A stretch of DNA of 14,598 bases from Nanosynbacter sp. (GCA_015257455.1 JABZKD010000012.1:1-14598), one strand, 5' to 3'; counted from the first letter of the stretch, positions 9,301 to 14,466 are shown. Numbers and translations are program-made. The notes: generated by a model not told the origin, from the letters alone.

Positions 9301-9496
9301 TTTCGTCGGAATCATTACTTTCAGAATCAGTGGTTTCTCGGGAAGAATTTTCGGATGAGTTAGAAGAATTGTTTGAGTTATTTGGGGTGGCGTAGGTATT
9401 TAGAGTGGTTAAAGGAGAAAAGAGAGAAAACAAGGTAAAAAACAAGACAAAAATTGCCGTGCTGAATTTTCCTCTATGGTTGATTCCCTTGTTCAT
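6362..9496 (-). CDS. VirB6/TrbL-like polytopic channel protein with signal peptide and large C-terminal domain
   Basis: 1044 residues. Residues 1-36 look like a signal peptide (basic start, hydrophobic 11-27, TYA then TPNN). Residues 37-103 are a Ser/Asn/Glu/Asp-rich linker, probably outside. Two cysteines (C106, C118) precede a hydrophobic core of about six to seven membrane segments at roughly 155-178, 191-222, 255-279, 283-308, 311-330, 342-370 and 375-396. A TrbL/VirB6-like YYLKWKSIF stretch is at 336-344. Residues 400-1044 are charged and mostly helical-looking with no recognised domain, presumably cytoplasmic. VirB6/TrbL proteins form the inner-membrane channel of type IV systems, and this is the likely role here. 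The C-terminal part is far larger than in classical VirB6. It is the first gene of the leftward cluster, with a good promoter 26 bases upstream. The family call is well supported by topology and neighbours. Confidence 0.85.
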   Translation of the reverse strand: MNKGINHRGKFSTAIFVLFFTLFSLFSPLTTLNTYATPNNSNNSSNSSENSSRETTDSESNDSDETESEKAETENQNQNQTNTSNNSDGTANSENPDSEKQNELSCSEQIGILSFIVCPTTGLLAKGIDALYSTIENFLVIKPITTDNKSPIYIIWSYVRNIANIIFIIFLLLIVYSQVTGLGFSNYNIKKMLPKLIIAAILVNFSYLICQVLVDVSNIIGNALKSFLEGIATTAIQSQHPEAKLDEPLNLYDIFLAIAGGTSLTILGGVGIATAVAASGGLLSALFTLIPIVLAGFIAVVVGLITISLRQAVVILLTITSPLIFALYVLPNTHKYYLKWKSIFAQMLVFFPAFSFLFGVSKVLGYLFIFSSETPFGVIIGIAVQVLPIMFAVKMLSMSKSVLGDVNQVLSGIGGKLNNSVSKEFSTAANLARTNYQKRALEGKGGALRPDMTISRIAMQNQAFREHRAKRNEEDQKLLLTEQLLARQNNTPIIGYHKNGKPIYSKADPIKKNSEMLDEYRHRELKYRTENANKRVENFMSNMGDYIDKYNYQNRELKDLAKRQTQNFLEQKTVDREIHNNDVASDKFYLNKMKEINEKYIDSHSENSAKRFNLTEAEIAKNDKEYQKYIVRAAGTSAWDYDPALNIKNPKHVIDAIDSVLGDISVDYDREYQASLNRRTTYYSRIHSGVLNNDFKKAINDADFERVIATMRVMATRGDYDKVLEGIIDLSDNGKIIAGTENANVFFKELMAFKDADPVLGRFGKFGNIETAAWSTGKRQDNRITFEQFATGKLKDLDGEEKTTKFNLAQALKGTSLVKAERTVFGEINNVSQKYGVDLFDATLSNVSSAALNFQSGGDQMYSLINMITGLDAADWNNADTRDDKVLELTQDPKKSSILETGLKKATTFLSKQKAANIISMKSDVFNGIMQLFTAKSFKDLTADESEIPTDPIEKQKYYEEKLAEAKNAAKEIFVKQIESSDARNVILSSQKSGAIAQMDNNVRALVFSDEHGNLAEKIKTMKNSEEGRLEQDAKKYNHKKSSK

Positions 9497-9522
9497 AAAA
9501 AATAACTCAATTAATGCTTATT

Positions 9523-9551
9523 ATTATATCACATAACGGTAATGCCGTCAA
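9523..9551 (-). promoter_or_regulatory. Sigma70-type promoter for the VirB6-like gene
   Basis: Minus strand: -35 TTGACG (9546-9551), a 17-base spacer, and an extended -10 TGATATAAT (hexamer 9523-9528). This is close to the textbook housekeeping consensus. It would give an untranslated leader of about 20 bases before the ATG at 9496, without a strong ribosome binding site. Confidence 0.8.
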
Positions 9552-9558
9552 CATTGAC
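9547..9558. promoter_or_regulatory. Inverted repeat GTCAA-CA-TTGAC in the divergent promoter region
   Basis: A perfect 5-base inverted repeat with a 2-base centre. Its left arm overlaps the -35 of the leftward VirB6-like promoter, and its right arm forms a TTGACC on the plus strand. It could be an operator or two back-to-back -35 boxes. The nearest rightward -10-like sequence for TTGACC (TAATAA at 9575) is poor. Confidence 0.4.
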
Positions 9559-9602
9559 CACTGAAACGACCGAATAATAAAAAGCAGAAAAATTTATACT
9601 CA

Positions 9603-9611
9603 TGATATAAT
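9603..9611 (+). promoter_or_regulatory. Extended -10 promoter giving a leaderless start for the pilin array
   Basis: TGATATAAT is a perfect extended -10. Exactly six bases separate it from the ATG at 9618, so transcription should start at the start codon. No Shine-Dalgarno sequence is present and no -35 is evident at the usual distance. Confidence 0.65.
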
Positions 9612-9617
9612 ATATGT

Positions 9618-10172
9618 ATGAAAAAGGTCAATCGACAGCTAACTGTAAAATTTTTGAAGAATTTAGGGATTTTTTCTCTGGTATTAGCCGGATTTTTGGG
9701 GCTTATGACAAGTAATTCTGTGAGTGCCTTAAGCTTGAATGATTTAGGGGCTTCAGGTCAACAAGTTTTGACTCAGGTAGGTGCAGTGATTGACGGTGAC
9801 GTAGATGAAAGCTGCGAAGCGAACGTTTTCTTGGGATTTCGCCCTTGGTATAAGGGTTTAGCTACACGTGATGATAATGATAAATGTGTGATTGGTAAGC
9901 CAGCTACCTCAGATAGTGGTACGACGAACTGGGCGCCTTTTGTTTGGGTAGTGGTGATGAATATCATTTATGATGTTTCCCTGGTGGCAGGTATTACGGC
10001 GACCGGATTTATTATTTATGGTGGTCTTTCTTACGTAATGAGTGAGGGTGACCCAAATAAGGCAGCGAAGGGTAAGAATATTATTCAGGGTGCGGTGATT
10101 GGTTTGATTTTGACGATCTTCGCTTCGGTAATTACGAATACGATTATTAGTGTAATTATTAGTGCAACCTAA
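9618..10172 (+). CDS. T4SS-type pilin-like protein 1 (with FLGFRPWYKGL outside domain)
   Basis: 184 residues, first and longest of six tandem pilin-like genes. There is a signal peptide at 1-38 (basic start, hydrophobic 17-31, VSA then LSL). An outside domain of about 65 residues has a cysteine pair (C66, C90) around an aromatic motif FLGFRPWYKGL at 71-81. The pilin core has membrane segments at about 106-134 and 153-180 with the loop YVMSEGDPNKAAKGKN (139-154) between them. TrbC/VirB2-type pilins have this two-helix hairpin and form the extracellular filament of a type IV system. The extra folded domain is unlike the other copies, so it may be a tip or specialised subunit. It starts six bases after a perfect -10 box and is followed by pilin 2 after eight bases. 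Confidence 0.85.
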   Translation: MKKVNRQLTVKFLKNLGIFSLVLAGFLGLMTSNSVSALSLNDLGASGQQVLTQVGAVIDGDVDESCEANVFLGFRPWYKGLATRDDNDKCVIGKPATSDSGTTNWAPFVWVVVMNIIYDVSLVAGITATGFIIYGGLSYVMSEGDPNKAAKGKNIIQGAVIGLILTIFASVITNTIISVIISAT

Positions 10173-10180
10173 GGAGAGAA

Positions 10181-10480
10181 ATGAAAAACTTTGCAACAGT
10201 AGATTTGGAAAATATTGATTCCCTAAATGAAGGTTTAAATAGATTACCAAATAAAGAAGGTAATTTTACGCTAACCACGATTTTGAATTATATTTATGCT
10301 TTAATCGGTCTAGTGGCGGTATTTTATATCGTGCTGGCAGCGGTGAATTTTGCGACAGCGCATGGGGACGTGGGTAAGGTGACAAAGGCAAAAAATACAA
10401 TTGTTTTTGCAGTGATTGGTTTAATAATTGTGGTGTTAGCTGCTGCAGTGACGAATTTTGCACTAACGGCATTAAATTAA
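10181..10480 (+). CDS. T4SS-type pilin-like protein 2 (short, no signal peptide)
   Basis: 99 residues with the same core as its neighbours: membrane segments at about 33-58 and 73-96 around the loop ATAHGDVGKVTKAKN (58-72). Unlike the others it has no hydrophobic signal peptide and no cysteine. The N-terminus is a short polar stretch, so it would insert as a bare two-helix hairpin. A strong ribosome binding site (AAGGAG) lies seven bases before the ATG. It is eight bases after pilin 1, so the pair is surely co-transcribed. It could be a minimal pilin subunit or a base component. Confidence 0.85.
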   Translation: MKNFATVDLENIDSLNEGLNRLPNKEGNFTLTTILNYIYALIGLVAVFYIVLAAVNFATAHGDVGKVTKAKNTIVFAVIGLIIVVLAAAVTNFALTALN

Positions 10481-10518
10481 TTAAATATAGGTAAATTAAT
10501 TAAAAATAGGAATCTAAA

Positions 10519-10941
10519 ATGAAGCAAGGTATGAAAAGAATAGTGACGAGTTTGATGCTCTTTGTGGGGTGCTTCGGATTTTTATTTAGCTTAGTATTTT
10601 CTAATCATGTATATGCGGAGTCTTCGCGTGAGAATTTTTACGGGGTTTGTGATGACATTGAAGATGAAGATGTGAAGAAAATCGCCGGCTGTGATGAGCC
10701 TACCGGAAAAAATAAGGATGTAGTAGGAATTGTGCAGAGTGGGGTGAATGTAGTGATTTCTTTGGTTGGTATGCTGGCGGTATTCTCAATTATTTATGGC
10801 GGTTTCACTTATATTACGGCGCAATCTGATCCAGCGAAAATTAAGCGTGGTAAAGATATGGTAGTTTATGCGGTGGTGGCACTAGTAGTCGCATTCTTGG
10901 CTTACGGTATTGTGATTTTTGTGACGAAGAATTTGAAATAA
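10519..10941 (+). CDS. T4SS-type pilin-like protein 3
   Basis: 140 residues: signal peptide 1-33 (hydrophobic 11-27, VYA then ESS), a short acidic outside domain with a cysteine pair (C44, C58), and membrane segments at about 70-97 and 113-136. The cytoplasmic loop is TAQSDPAKIKRGKD (100-113). The loop has SDP where most copies have GDP. The start has an AGGAA ribosome binding site. It lies 38 bases after pilin 2 with no terminator between, so it belongs to the first transcription unit (pilins 1-3). A weak hairpin with a T-run follows the gene. Confidence 0.85.
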   Translation: MKQGMKRIVTSLMLFVGCFGFLFSLVFSNHVYAESSRENFYGVCDDIEDEDVKKIAGCDEPTGKNKDVVGIVQSGVNVVISLVGMLAVFSIIYGGFTYITAQSDPAKIKRGKDMVVYAVVALVVAFLAYGIVIFVTKNLK

Positions 10942-10955
10942 TTACAGATTAATTC

Positions 10956-10978
10956 CAGAGAGAAATGTTTCTGTTTTT
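10956..10978 (+). terminator. Weak Rho-independent terminator after pilin 3
   Basis: A six-base-pair stem with one G-U pair (CAGAGA with TTTCTG), a six-base loop and five Ts directly after. It is weak, but it sits between the end of pilin 3 and a perfect -10 box for pilin 4, which is where a unit boundary is expected. Confidence 0.45.
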
Positions 10979-10988
10979 CCAGAAGATA

Positions 10989-10997
10989 TGTTATAAT
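10989..10997 (+). promoter_or_regulatory. Extended -10 promoter for pilin 4
   Basis: TGTTATAAT is a perfect extended -10, 28 bases before the ATG of pilin 4, giving a leader of about 22 bases with an AAAGGA ribosome binding site. The -35 is poor. Pilin 4 can therefore be expressed apart from pilins 1-3. Confidence 0.65.
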
Positions 10998-11025
10998 TTT
11001 GGTAAATTAATATTAAAGGAATAAT

Positions 11026-11430
11026 ATGAAAATTTCGAATAAACTAAAAGCTTTGGCAATGGGTGGCACGAGCGTAGTGGCAGTTCTAGGTAACTCCGTC
11101 AATACTTTTGCTGGTAAGGTGAAGTGTCCTGATGGTAAAGATGCTACTGGAAATAGCTTAACTGAATGTGGTGGTTTAAAAGGTAGTTCAAATCAGAATG
11201 ATTTAACGGCACAAGCTAACACTATTATTAACGTGGTGATTGGTGTGATTGGTTTTGTGGCTGTGGCTTTCATTATCTTCGGTGGTGTGCAGTATACGAC
11301 TTCTGCGGGCGATCCAGGTAAGGTGAAGAAAGCTAAGGATACTATTCTCTACGGAATTATTGGTCTTGTGGTTTCTATGCTTGCTTACGCAATCGTGAAC
11401 TTCGTGCTTGCTAACGTTTTTAAGGGTTAA
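11026..11430 (+). CDS. T4SS-type pilin-like protein 4
   Basis: 134 residues: signal peptide 1-29 (TFA then GKV), an outside stretch with a cysteine pair (C34, C48), and membrane segments at about 66-92 and 105-130 around the loop TTSAGDPGKVKKAKD (91-105). It ends in the AYAIVNFVL motif shared with pilin 6 and nearly so with pilin 7. It has its own promoter and a strong terminator immediately after, so it may be a single-gene unit and possibly the most abundant subunit. A TrbC/VirB2-type pilin role is inferred from topology and context. Confidence 0.87.
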   Translation: MKISNKLKALAMGGTSVVAVLGNSVNTFAGKVKCPDGKDATGNSLTECGGLKGSSNQNDLTAQANTIINVVIGVIGFVAVAFIIFGGVQYTTSAGDPGKVKKAKDTILYGIIGLVVSMLAYAIVNFVLANVFKG

Positions 11431-11435
11431 TTAAT

Positions 11436-11460
11436 AAAATACCCCTAAGGGGGTATTTTT
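11436..11460 (+). terminator. Strong Rho-independent terminator after pilin 4
   Basis: A perfect 10-base-pair stem (AAAATACCCC with GGGGTATTTT) and a TAAG loop, ending in a run of Ts. The As before the stem mean it could also stop minus-strand transcription. It lies five bases after the pilin 4 stop. Confidence 0.9.
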
Positions 11461-11487
11461 AAGATTTAATTTTAGAGAAAAGAGTAA

Positions 11488-11997
11488 ATGAAAAAAAGTT
11501 TTAAAAATTTTCTAGCCGTATTTATGTTAGCTGGATTATTCGCGGGTGGAGCTTTAAGCGGCTCGGTATTTGCGAAGACACCAAAATCAGCGGCAGGTGG
11601 TGCTAGTGCAGGTAGTTCTAGTGACTCCGGTTCTGGTGGGTCTAGTGGTATTTGTCCTCCGGGATCGAAAAATCCAGGTGCAGCAAATATTGCAGCATGT
11701 AATATTGACCCTGCGCATAAGGGTGATGACCTCATTAATGATACGAATAAAATCATTAATGTGGTAATTGGTGTGCTCGGTGTAGTTGCAGTTGCAGTGG
11801 TAATCTATGGTGGTTTCCTCTTTCTGACTGCTCAGGGTGATCCGGGTAAGATTAAGAAGGGTAAGGATTCAATTACTTGGGGTATTATCGGTTTGATAAT
11901 TGCATTATTATCTTGGTCGATTATTAACTTTGTATTAAGTAGTACGATGAGCGCGCCAGCAGCACAAAATAGTACTACCACAACTACAGCGCCATGA
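11488..11997 (+). CDS. T4SS-type pilin-like protein 5 (Ser/Gly linker)
   Basis: 169 residues: signal peptide 1-29 (VFA then KTP), a flexible Ala/Gly/Ser-rich linker at 34-54, a small segment with a cysteine pair (C56, C71), and membrane segments at about 88-114 and 128-150. The loop is TAQGDPGKIKKGKD (114-127), and the C-terminus is Thr-rich. The Ser/Gly spacer is absent in the other pilins and would hold the cysteine-containing part away from the membrane or filament. There are only 27 bases between the preceding terminator and the ATG, without a clear promoter, so it probably depends on readthrough. Its TGA stop overlaps the ATG of pilin 6. Confidence 0.85.
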   Translation: MKKSFKNFLAVFMLAGLFAGGALSGSVFAKTPKSAAGGASAGSSSDSGSGGSSGICPPGSKNPGAANIAACNIDPAHKGDDLINDTNKIINVVIGVLGVVAVAVVIYGGFLFLTAQGDPGKIKKGKDSITWGIIGLIIALLSWSIINFVLSSTMSAPAAQNSTTTTTAP

Positions 11998-12401
11998 TTA
12001 AAAATAGTTTAAGAAATATCATCTATTCCCTGCTGTTTATTACTTGTCTGGTATTTGCCAGTTTAGTGAAACCAGTTTCTGCTTTTACTTGTCCAGAAAA
12101 AACGGTACGTGTGGATGAATCCGTATCTGCACTTTCAGAATGTAATGTAGAAAAAACCGATGGCGATAAATCACTAATGTCGAATGTGGCTATGTTGATT
12201 AATATATTTGCTTCAGTGATGGGTTTTCTGGCAGTGGGGATGATTATCTATGGTGGATTCATGCTACTCACTGCACAAGGTGACCCGGCGAAAATCAAAC
12301 GCGGAAAAGATGTAGTTACCTATTCGATTATCGGCGTTATCTTAGTGATGTTGGCTTACGCAATTGTAAACTTCGTAATGAAAAGTGGAATAAAAATTTA
12401 A
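11994..12401 (+). CDS. T4SS-type pilin-like protein 6
   Basis: 135 residues: signal peptide 1-30 (VSA then FTC), a short outside stretch with a cysteine pair (C33, C50), and membrane segments at about 65-92 and 107-130. The loop is TAQGDPAKIKRGKD (93-106), nearly identical to that of pilin 3 and pilin 5. The start overlaps the stop of pilin 5 (ATGA), so translation is probably coupled and made in fixed ratio. A strong terminator follows at 12415. It is the last of the tandem array. Confidence 0.87.
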   Translation: MIKNSLRNIIYSLLFITCLVFASLVKPVSAFTCPEKTVRVDESVSALSECNVEKTDGDKSLMSNVAMLINIFASVMGFLAVGMIIYGGFMLLTAQGDPAKIKRGKDVVTYSIIGVILVMLAYAIVNFVMKSGIKI

Positions 12402-12414
12402 GATAAATTCCTAG

Positions 12415-12443
12415 AAAAGACCTCTAATATAGAGGTCTTTTTT
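12415..12443 (+). terminator. Rho-independent terminator ending the pilin array
   Basis: A perfect stem of 12 base pairs (AAAAGACCTCTA with TAGAGGTCTTTT) with a 3-base loop, followed by further Ts. It lies 13 bases after the pilin 6 stop. Confidence 0.9.
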
Positions 12444-12554
12444 AATTGCCGGATAATTTTTGAGTTTAGATTTTTTGACTAAATTTAATTAATTTTTAAT
12501 TCCCTCATGCTTGCAGTATTTGGGAAACGGCATATATTGAAGTTAGTGGATTCG
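12444..12554. other. Non-coding gap between the pilin array and hsp20
   Basis: AT-rich spacer between two convergent terminators. It holds one copy of the strand-biased hexamer TTCCCT (12500-12505). No gene, RNA or other element is recognised. Confidence 0.6.
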
Positions 12555-12584
12555 AAAAAAATATACCGAATTCACGGTATATTT
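12555..12584 (-). terminator. Rho-independent terminator of hsp20
   Basis: A perfect 10-base-pair stem (AAATATACCG with CGGTATATTT) with a 6-base loop. Reading the minus strand, a run of seven Ts overlaps and follows the stem. It lies 17 bases beyond the hsp20 stop. Confidence 0.8.
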
Positions 12585-12601
12585 AATTTTTAGACAATGA
12601 G

Positions 12602-13099
12602 TTATGCGATTGGGATGCGAATAGGTGCTTCGGTCTTTTCTTTTTCGAAAGAAATGGTGAGCACGCCGTCTTTTAATTCTGCTTTTACGCTACCTTCGTC
12701 TTCGCGAACTTGGACTGGAAGGGCGATAGTACGAGAAAATTCTCCCCAATAACACTCTTGGATGTGCCAACGAGTGGTTTGTTCATCTTCACCGCCGCTA
12801 AGGACACCGGAGATGGTTAAGATATTGTCAGAAATGGTAACATCGAGGTCCCCTTTGGAGATGCCTGCGGTGCGAGCTTTGACAACTAACTTGTCGGCAG
12901 TTTCGTATACATCCACTGCTAATTGTCCTGGAAAATCACCAGGTTCTTCTTCCCACGCCTCTGGATCTTCTTCTGCTGGAAGTGGACTCGGTTGTTCTTC
13001 TAGAGCTGAAACTGGTTCAGAGTCTAGGCCATCATTATCCAGAAAAGCGGCCGCGAGTTCATCTTCCATAAGCATGTCTTCGTCATTAGTACGAGCCAT
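12602..13099 (-). CDS. Hsp20 / alpha-crystallin family small heat-shock protein
   Basis: 165 residues. Residues 1-58 are very acidic and Pro/Glu-rich. The alpha-crystallin domain spans about 60-155, starting DVYETADKLVVKA and ending with the conserved AELKDGVLTISFEK (140-153). The tail has the I-x-I anchoring motif (IRIPI, 160-164). Small heat-shock proteins bind unfolding proteins without ATP and hold them for refolding. A strong ribosome binding site (GGAGGA) and a consensus promoter lie upstream, and a terminator follows, so it is a single-gene unit. No CIRCE-like inverted repeat is visible. The unusually acidic N-terminal arm is the only odd feature. Its link to the secretion genes is probably just position. 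Confidence 0.93.
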   Translation of the reverse strand: MARTNDEDMLMEDELAAAFLDNDGLDSEPVSALEEQPSPLPAEEDPEAWEEEPGDFPGQLAVDVYETADKLVVKARTAGISKGDLDVTISDNILTISGVLSGGEDEQTTRWHIQECYWGEFSRTIALPVQVREDEGSVKAELKDGVLTISFEKEKTEAPIRIPIA

Positions 13100-13136
13100 T
13101 GCTTGTATTCCTCCACATTAACTATTGTTCTTAATT

Positions 13137-13165
13137 ATTATAAGAGTGGTTATGTTAAAAATCAA
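13137..13165 (-). promoter_or_regulatory. Sigma70-type promoter for hsp20, overlapping the comFC start
   Basis: Minus strand: -35 TTGATT (13160-13165), a 17-base spacer, and -10 TATAAT (13137-13142). The leader would be about 30 bases, with GGAGGA near the start codon. The -35 lies within the first codons of comFC, so the two divergent genes share regulatory DNA. Confidence 0.75.
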
Positions 13166-13970
13166 GAGTAAACAGCTTTATCGTGTAAAAATTACAATAG
13201 AAAAATTTATTTTAGATATGGTTTTGCCAAACAGATGTGTGCGATGCCAGAGAGAGGGCGGGATTTTTTGTGACCGTTGTAAAAAATATATAAGTATAAT
13301 CAATCCGGGCTATGTAATGAATGATATGTATGGGTTTGAAAAATTATTGGTAGCGGGGCTGAAGGAGGGATGGTTTGAGAGGATGGTGCGAGATTTTAAA
13401 TATAAAGGTCGGCGAGATTATGGTGAATTTTTGGCGGAGAAATTAGGGGAGGTGATTTTTTCTGAGGTTAAGAGAATGAAATTTGATGATAAGTCGAGTG
13501 ATGTTGAGAGAATAAGGCTTAATGATGGGTTGAGTGGCAAGTCGGGTGATGTTCCAATTGAGGCATCAGAAATGATGAATACTAAGATACAAGAAATTCG
13601 AAAAATTATTTTAGTTCCCTTGCCGACGATTCGAAAACATATTCGAGAGAGAGGATTCGATCATACTTTAAGATTATGTTTTGAACTAGAGGAATTTTTA
13701 CAGAAAAGATTAGACGATTTTGGAATAAGTGTGGAATATCAAAGTCTTTTAGTTAGGAAAAATAAGACAGTGCAGGTGGGTAAAGAAAAGAAAGAGCGTG
13801 TGAAACAGGCGGAAAAGGCATACGGAATTCGGGAAGGGATAAAAATTGAGAATAAGACGCTCTATATATTGGTGGACGATGTAACAACGACGGGGTCTTC
13901 CCTTGCGGCGGCGAAAAAAATACTGCAGGCCGATCAGGTATGGGCTGCAGTATTAATGAAAGAACGTTAA
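13152..13970 (+). CDS. comFC: ComFC-like phosphoribosyltransferase-fold protein
   Basis: 272 residues from the ATG at 13152. A TTG at 13125 would add nine hydrophobic residues and is less likely; AAGAG precedes the ATG. The N-terminus has a zinc-finger-like set of four cysteines (C29, C32, C40, C43). The type I phosphoribosyltransferase part has LVPLPTIRKHIRERGFDHT (154-172), a ComF-style RKNKTVQVGKEKKERVKQ (202-219) and the PRPP-binding loop ILVDDVTTTGSS (239-250), all intact. ComF proteins act in DNA uptake in competent bacteria. A segment at about 108-148 looks like an insertion and contains a 16-codon partial repeat. The stop directly abuts the stop of the pilin on the other strand. A pilin terminator lies within its last codons. 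Confidence 0.88.
   Translation: MLKIKSKQLYRVKITIEKFILDMVLPNRCVRCQREGGIFCDRCKKYISIINPGYVMNDMYGFEKLLVAGLKEGWFERMVRDFKYKGRRDYGEFLAEKLGEVIFSEVKRMKFDDKSSDVERIRLNDGLSGKSGDVPIEASEMMNTKIQEIRKIILVPLPTIRKHIRERGFDHTLRLCFELEEFLQKRLDDFGISVEYQSLLVRKNKTVQVGKEKKERVKQAEKAYGIREGIKIENKTLYILVDDVTTTGSSLAAAKKILQADQVWAAVLMKER
13915..13954 (-). terminator. Terminator for pilin 7, embedded in the end of comFC
   Basis: Inverted repeat AATACTGCAG (13919-13928) with CTGCAGTATT (13945-13954) around a 16-base loop. On the minus strand the stem is followed by a run of Ts. It lies 16 bases past the pilin 7 stop but wholly inside the comFC reading frame. Confidence 0.75.
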
Positions 13971-14363
13971 TTAGTTGGTGGTACCGACACCGATTACGGA
14001 GTTGAGGACGAAATGAACGATGGCGTAAGCGAGCATTGAGATAATGAGACCGATAATGGCATAAAGGATGGTGTTTTTGGCGTCTGTAACCTTTTTAGAG
14101 TCACCGCCAGAGAGAATATAACGAAGGCCACCGTAAACTAGCATAATGACCGAGATGAGGCCGACGATGAGTAAGACGGTATTAGTGATGCGGCTAAAAA
14201 CGCCGTTGTCGCCGATAAGTTCAGTAGGCATACCATCAGCACGGGCAGCATTTGCACCTTCTTGGACGCTAGTAGCAGAAGCTAAGAGACGGCTCGAAAA
14301 AAGGCAGGCAAAGGCGCCAAGACCAGTAAAAGTTTGTGTAATAATTTTGGTAATTTTTTTCAT
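13971..14363 (-). CDS. T4SS-type pilin-like protein 7 (separate, opposite strand)
   Basis: 130 residues: signal peptide about 1-30 (ASA then TSV), a short outside stretch at 31-56 without cysteine, membrane segments at about 60-84 and 98-124, and the loop LSGGDSKKVTDAKN (84-97). The core ends AYAIVHFVLNS, very close to pilins 4 and 6. The loop has GDS rather than GDP. It belongs to the same family as the array but lies about 1.6 kb away on the other strand, with its own promoter and terminator. It is tail-to-tail with comFC with no bases between the stops. Confidence 0.87.
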   Translation of the reverse strand: MKKITKIITQTFTGLGAFACLFSSRLLASATSVQEGANAARADGMPTELIGDNGVFSRITNTVLLIVGLISVIMLVYGGLRYILSGGDSKKVTDAKNTILYAIIGLIISMLAYAIVHFVLNSVIGVGTTN

Positions 14364-14399
14364 GAAATATAGAATCTCGCGGTTAAATTCGACAATATT

Positions 14400-14427
14400 A
14401 TTTTAACACAGATATGCGAAAAAGCAA
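14400..14427 (-). promoter_or_regulatory. Promoter for pilin 7
   Basis: Minus strand: extended -10 TGTTAAAAT (hexamer 14400-14405) with a -35-like TTGCTT (14422-14427) at 16-base spacing. The leader would be about 30 bases. The ribosome binding site is weak. Confidence 0.6.
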
Positions 14428-14466
14428 CGAAAAGCCTAAATTAACATCTCAAGTAAAATACTAAAC

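Noticed and set aside
9618..12401. Reading the pilins as type IV pili (PilA/PulG) subunits
   Set aside because: They lack the prepilin peptidase motif (Gly-Phe/Met-x-x-x-Glu at the helix start) and instead have a cleavable signal peptide plus two helices, as in TrbC/VirB2-type pilins.
12762..13121. Plus-strand Ser-rich open frame
   Set aside because: It is the antisense of the Hsp20 gene, which has a clear alpha-crystallin domain, ribosome binding site, promoter and terminator.
13125..13151. TTG at 13125 as the start of ComFC
   Set aside because: It would add nine hydrophobic residues from promoter DNA. The ATG at 13152 with AAGAG before it fits the family N-terminus better, though the TTG is not excluded.
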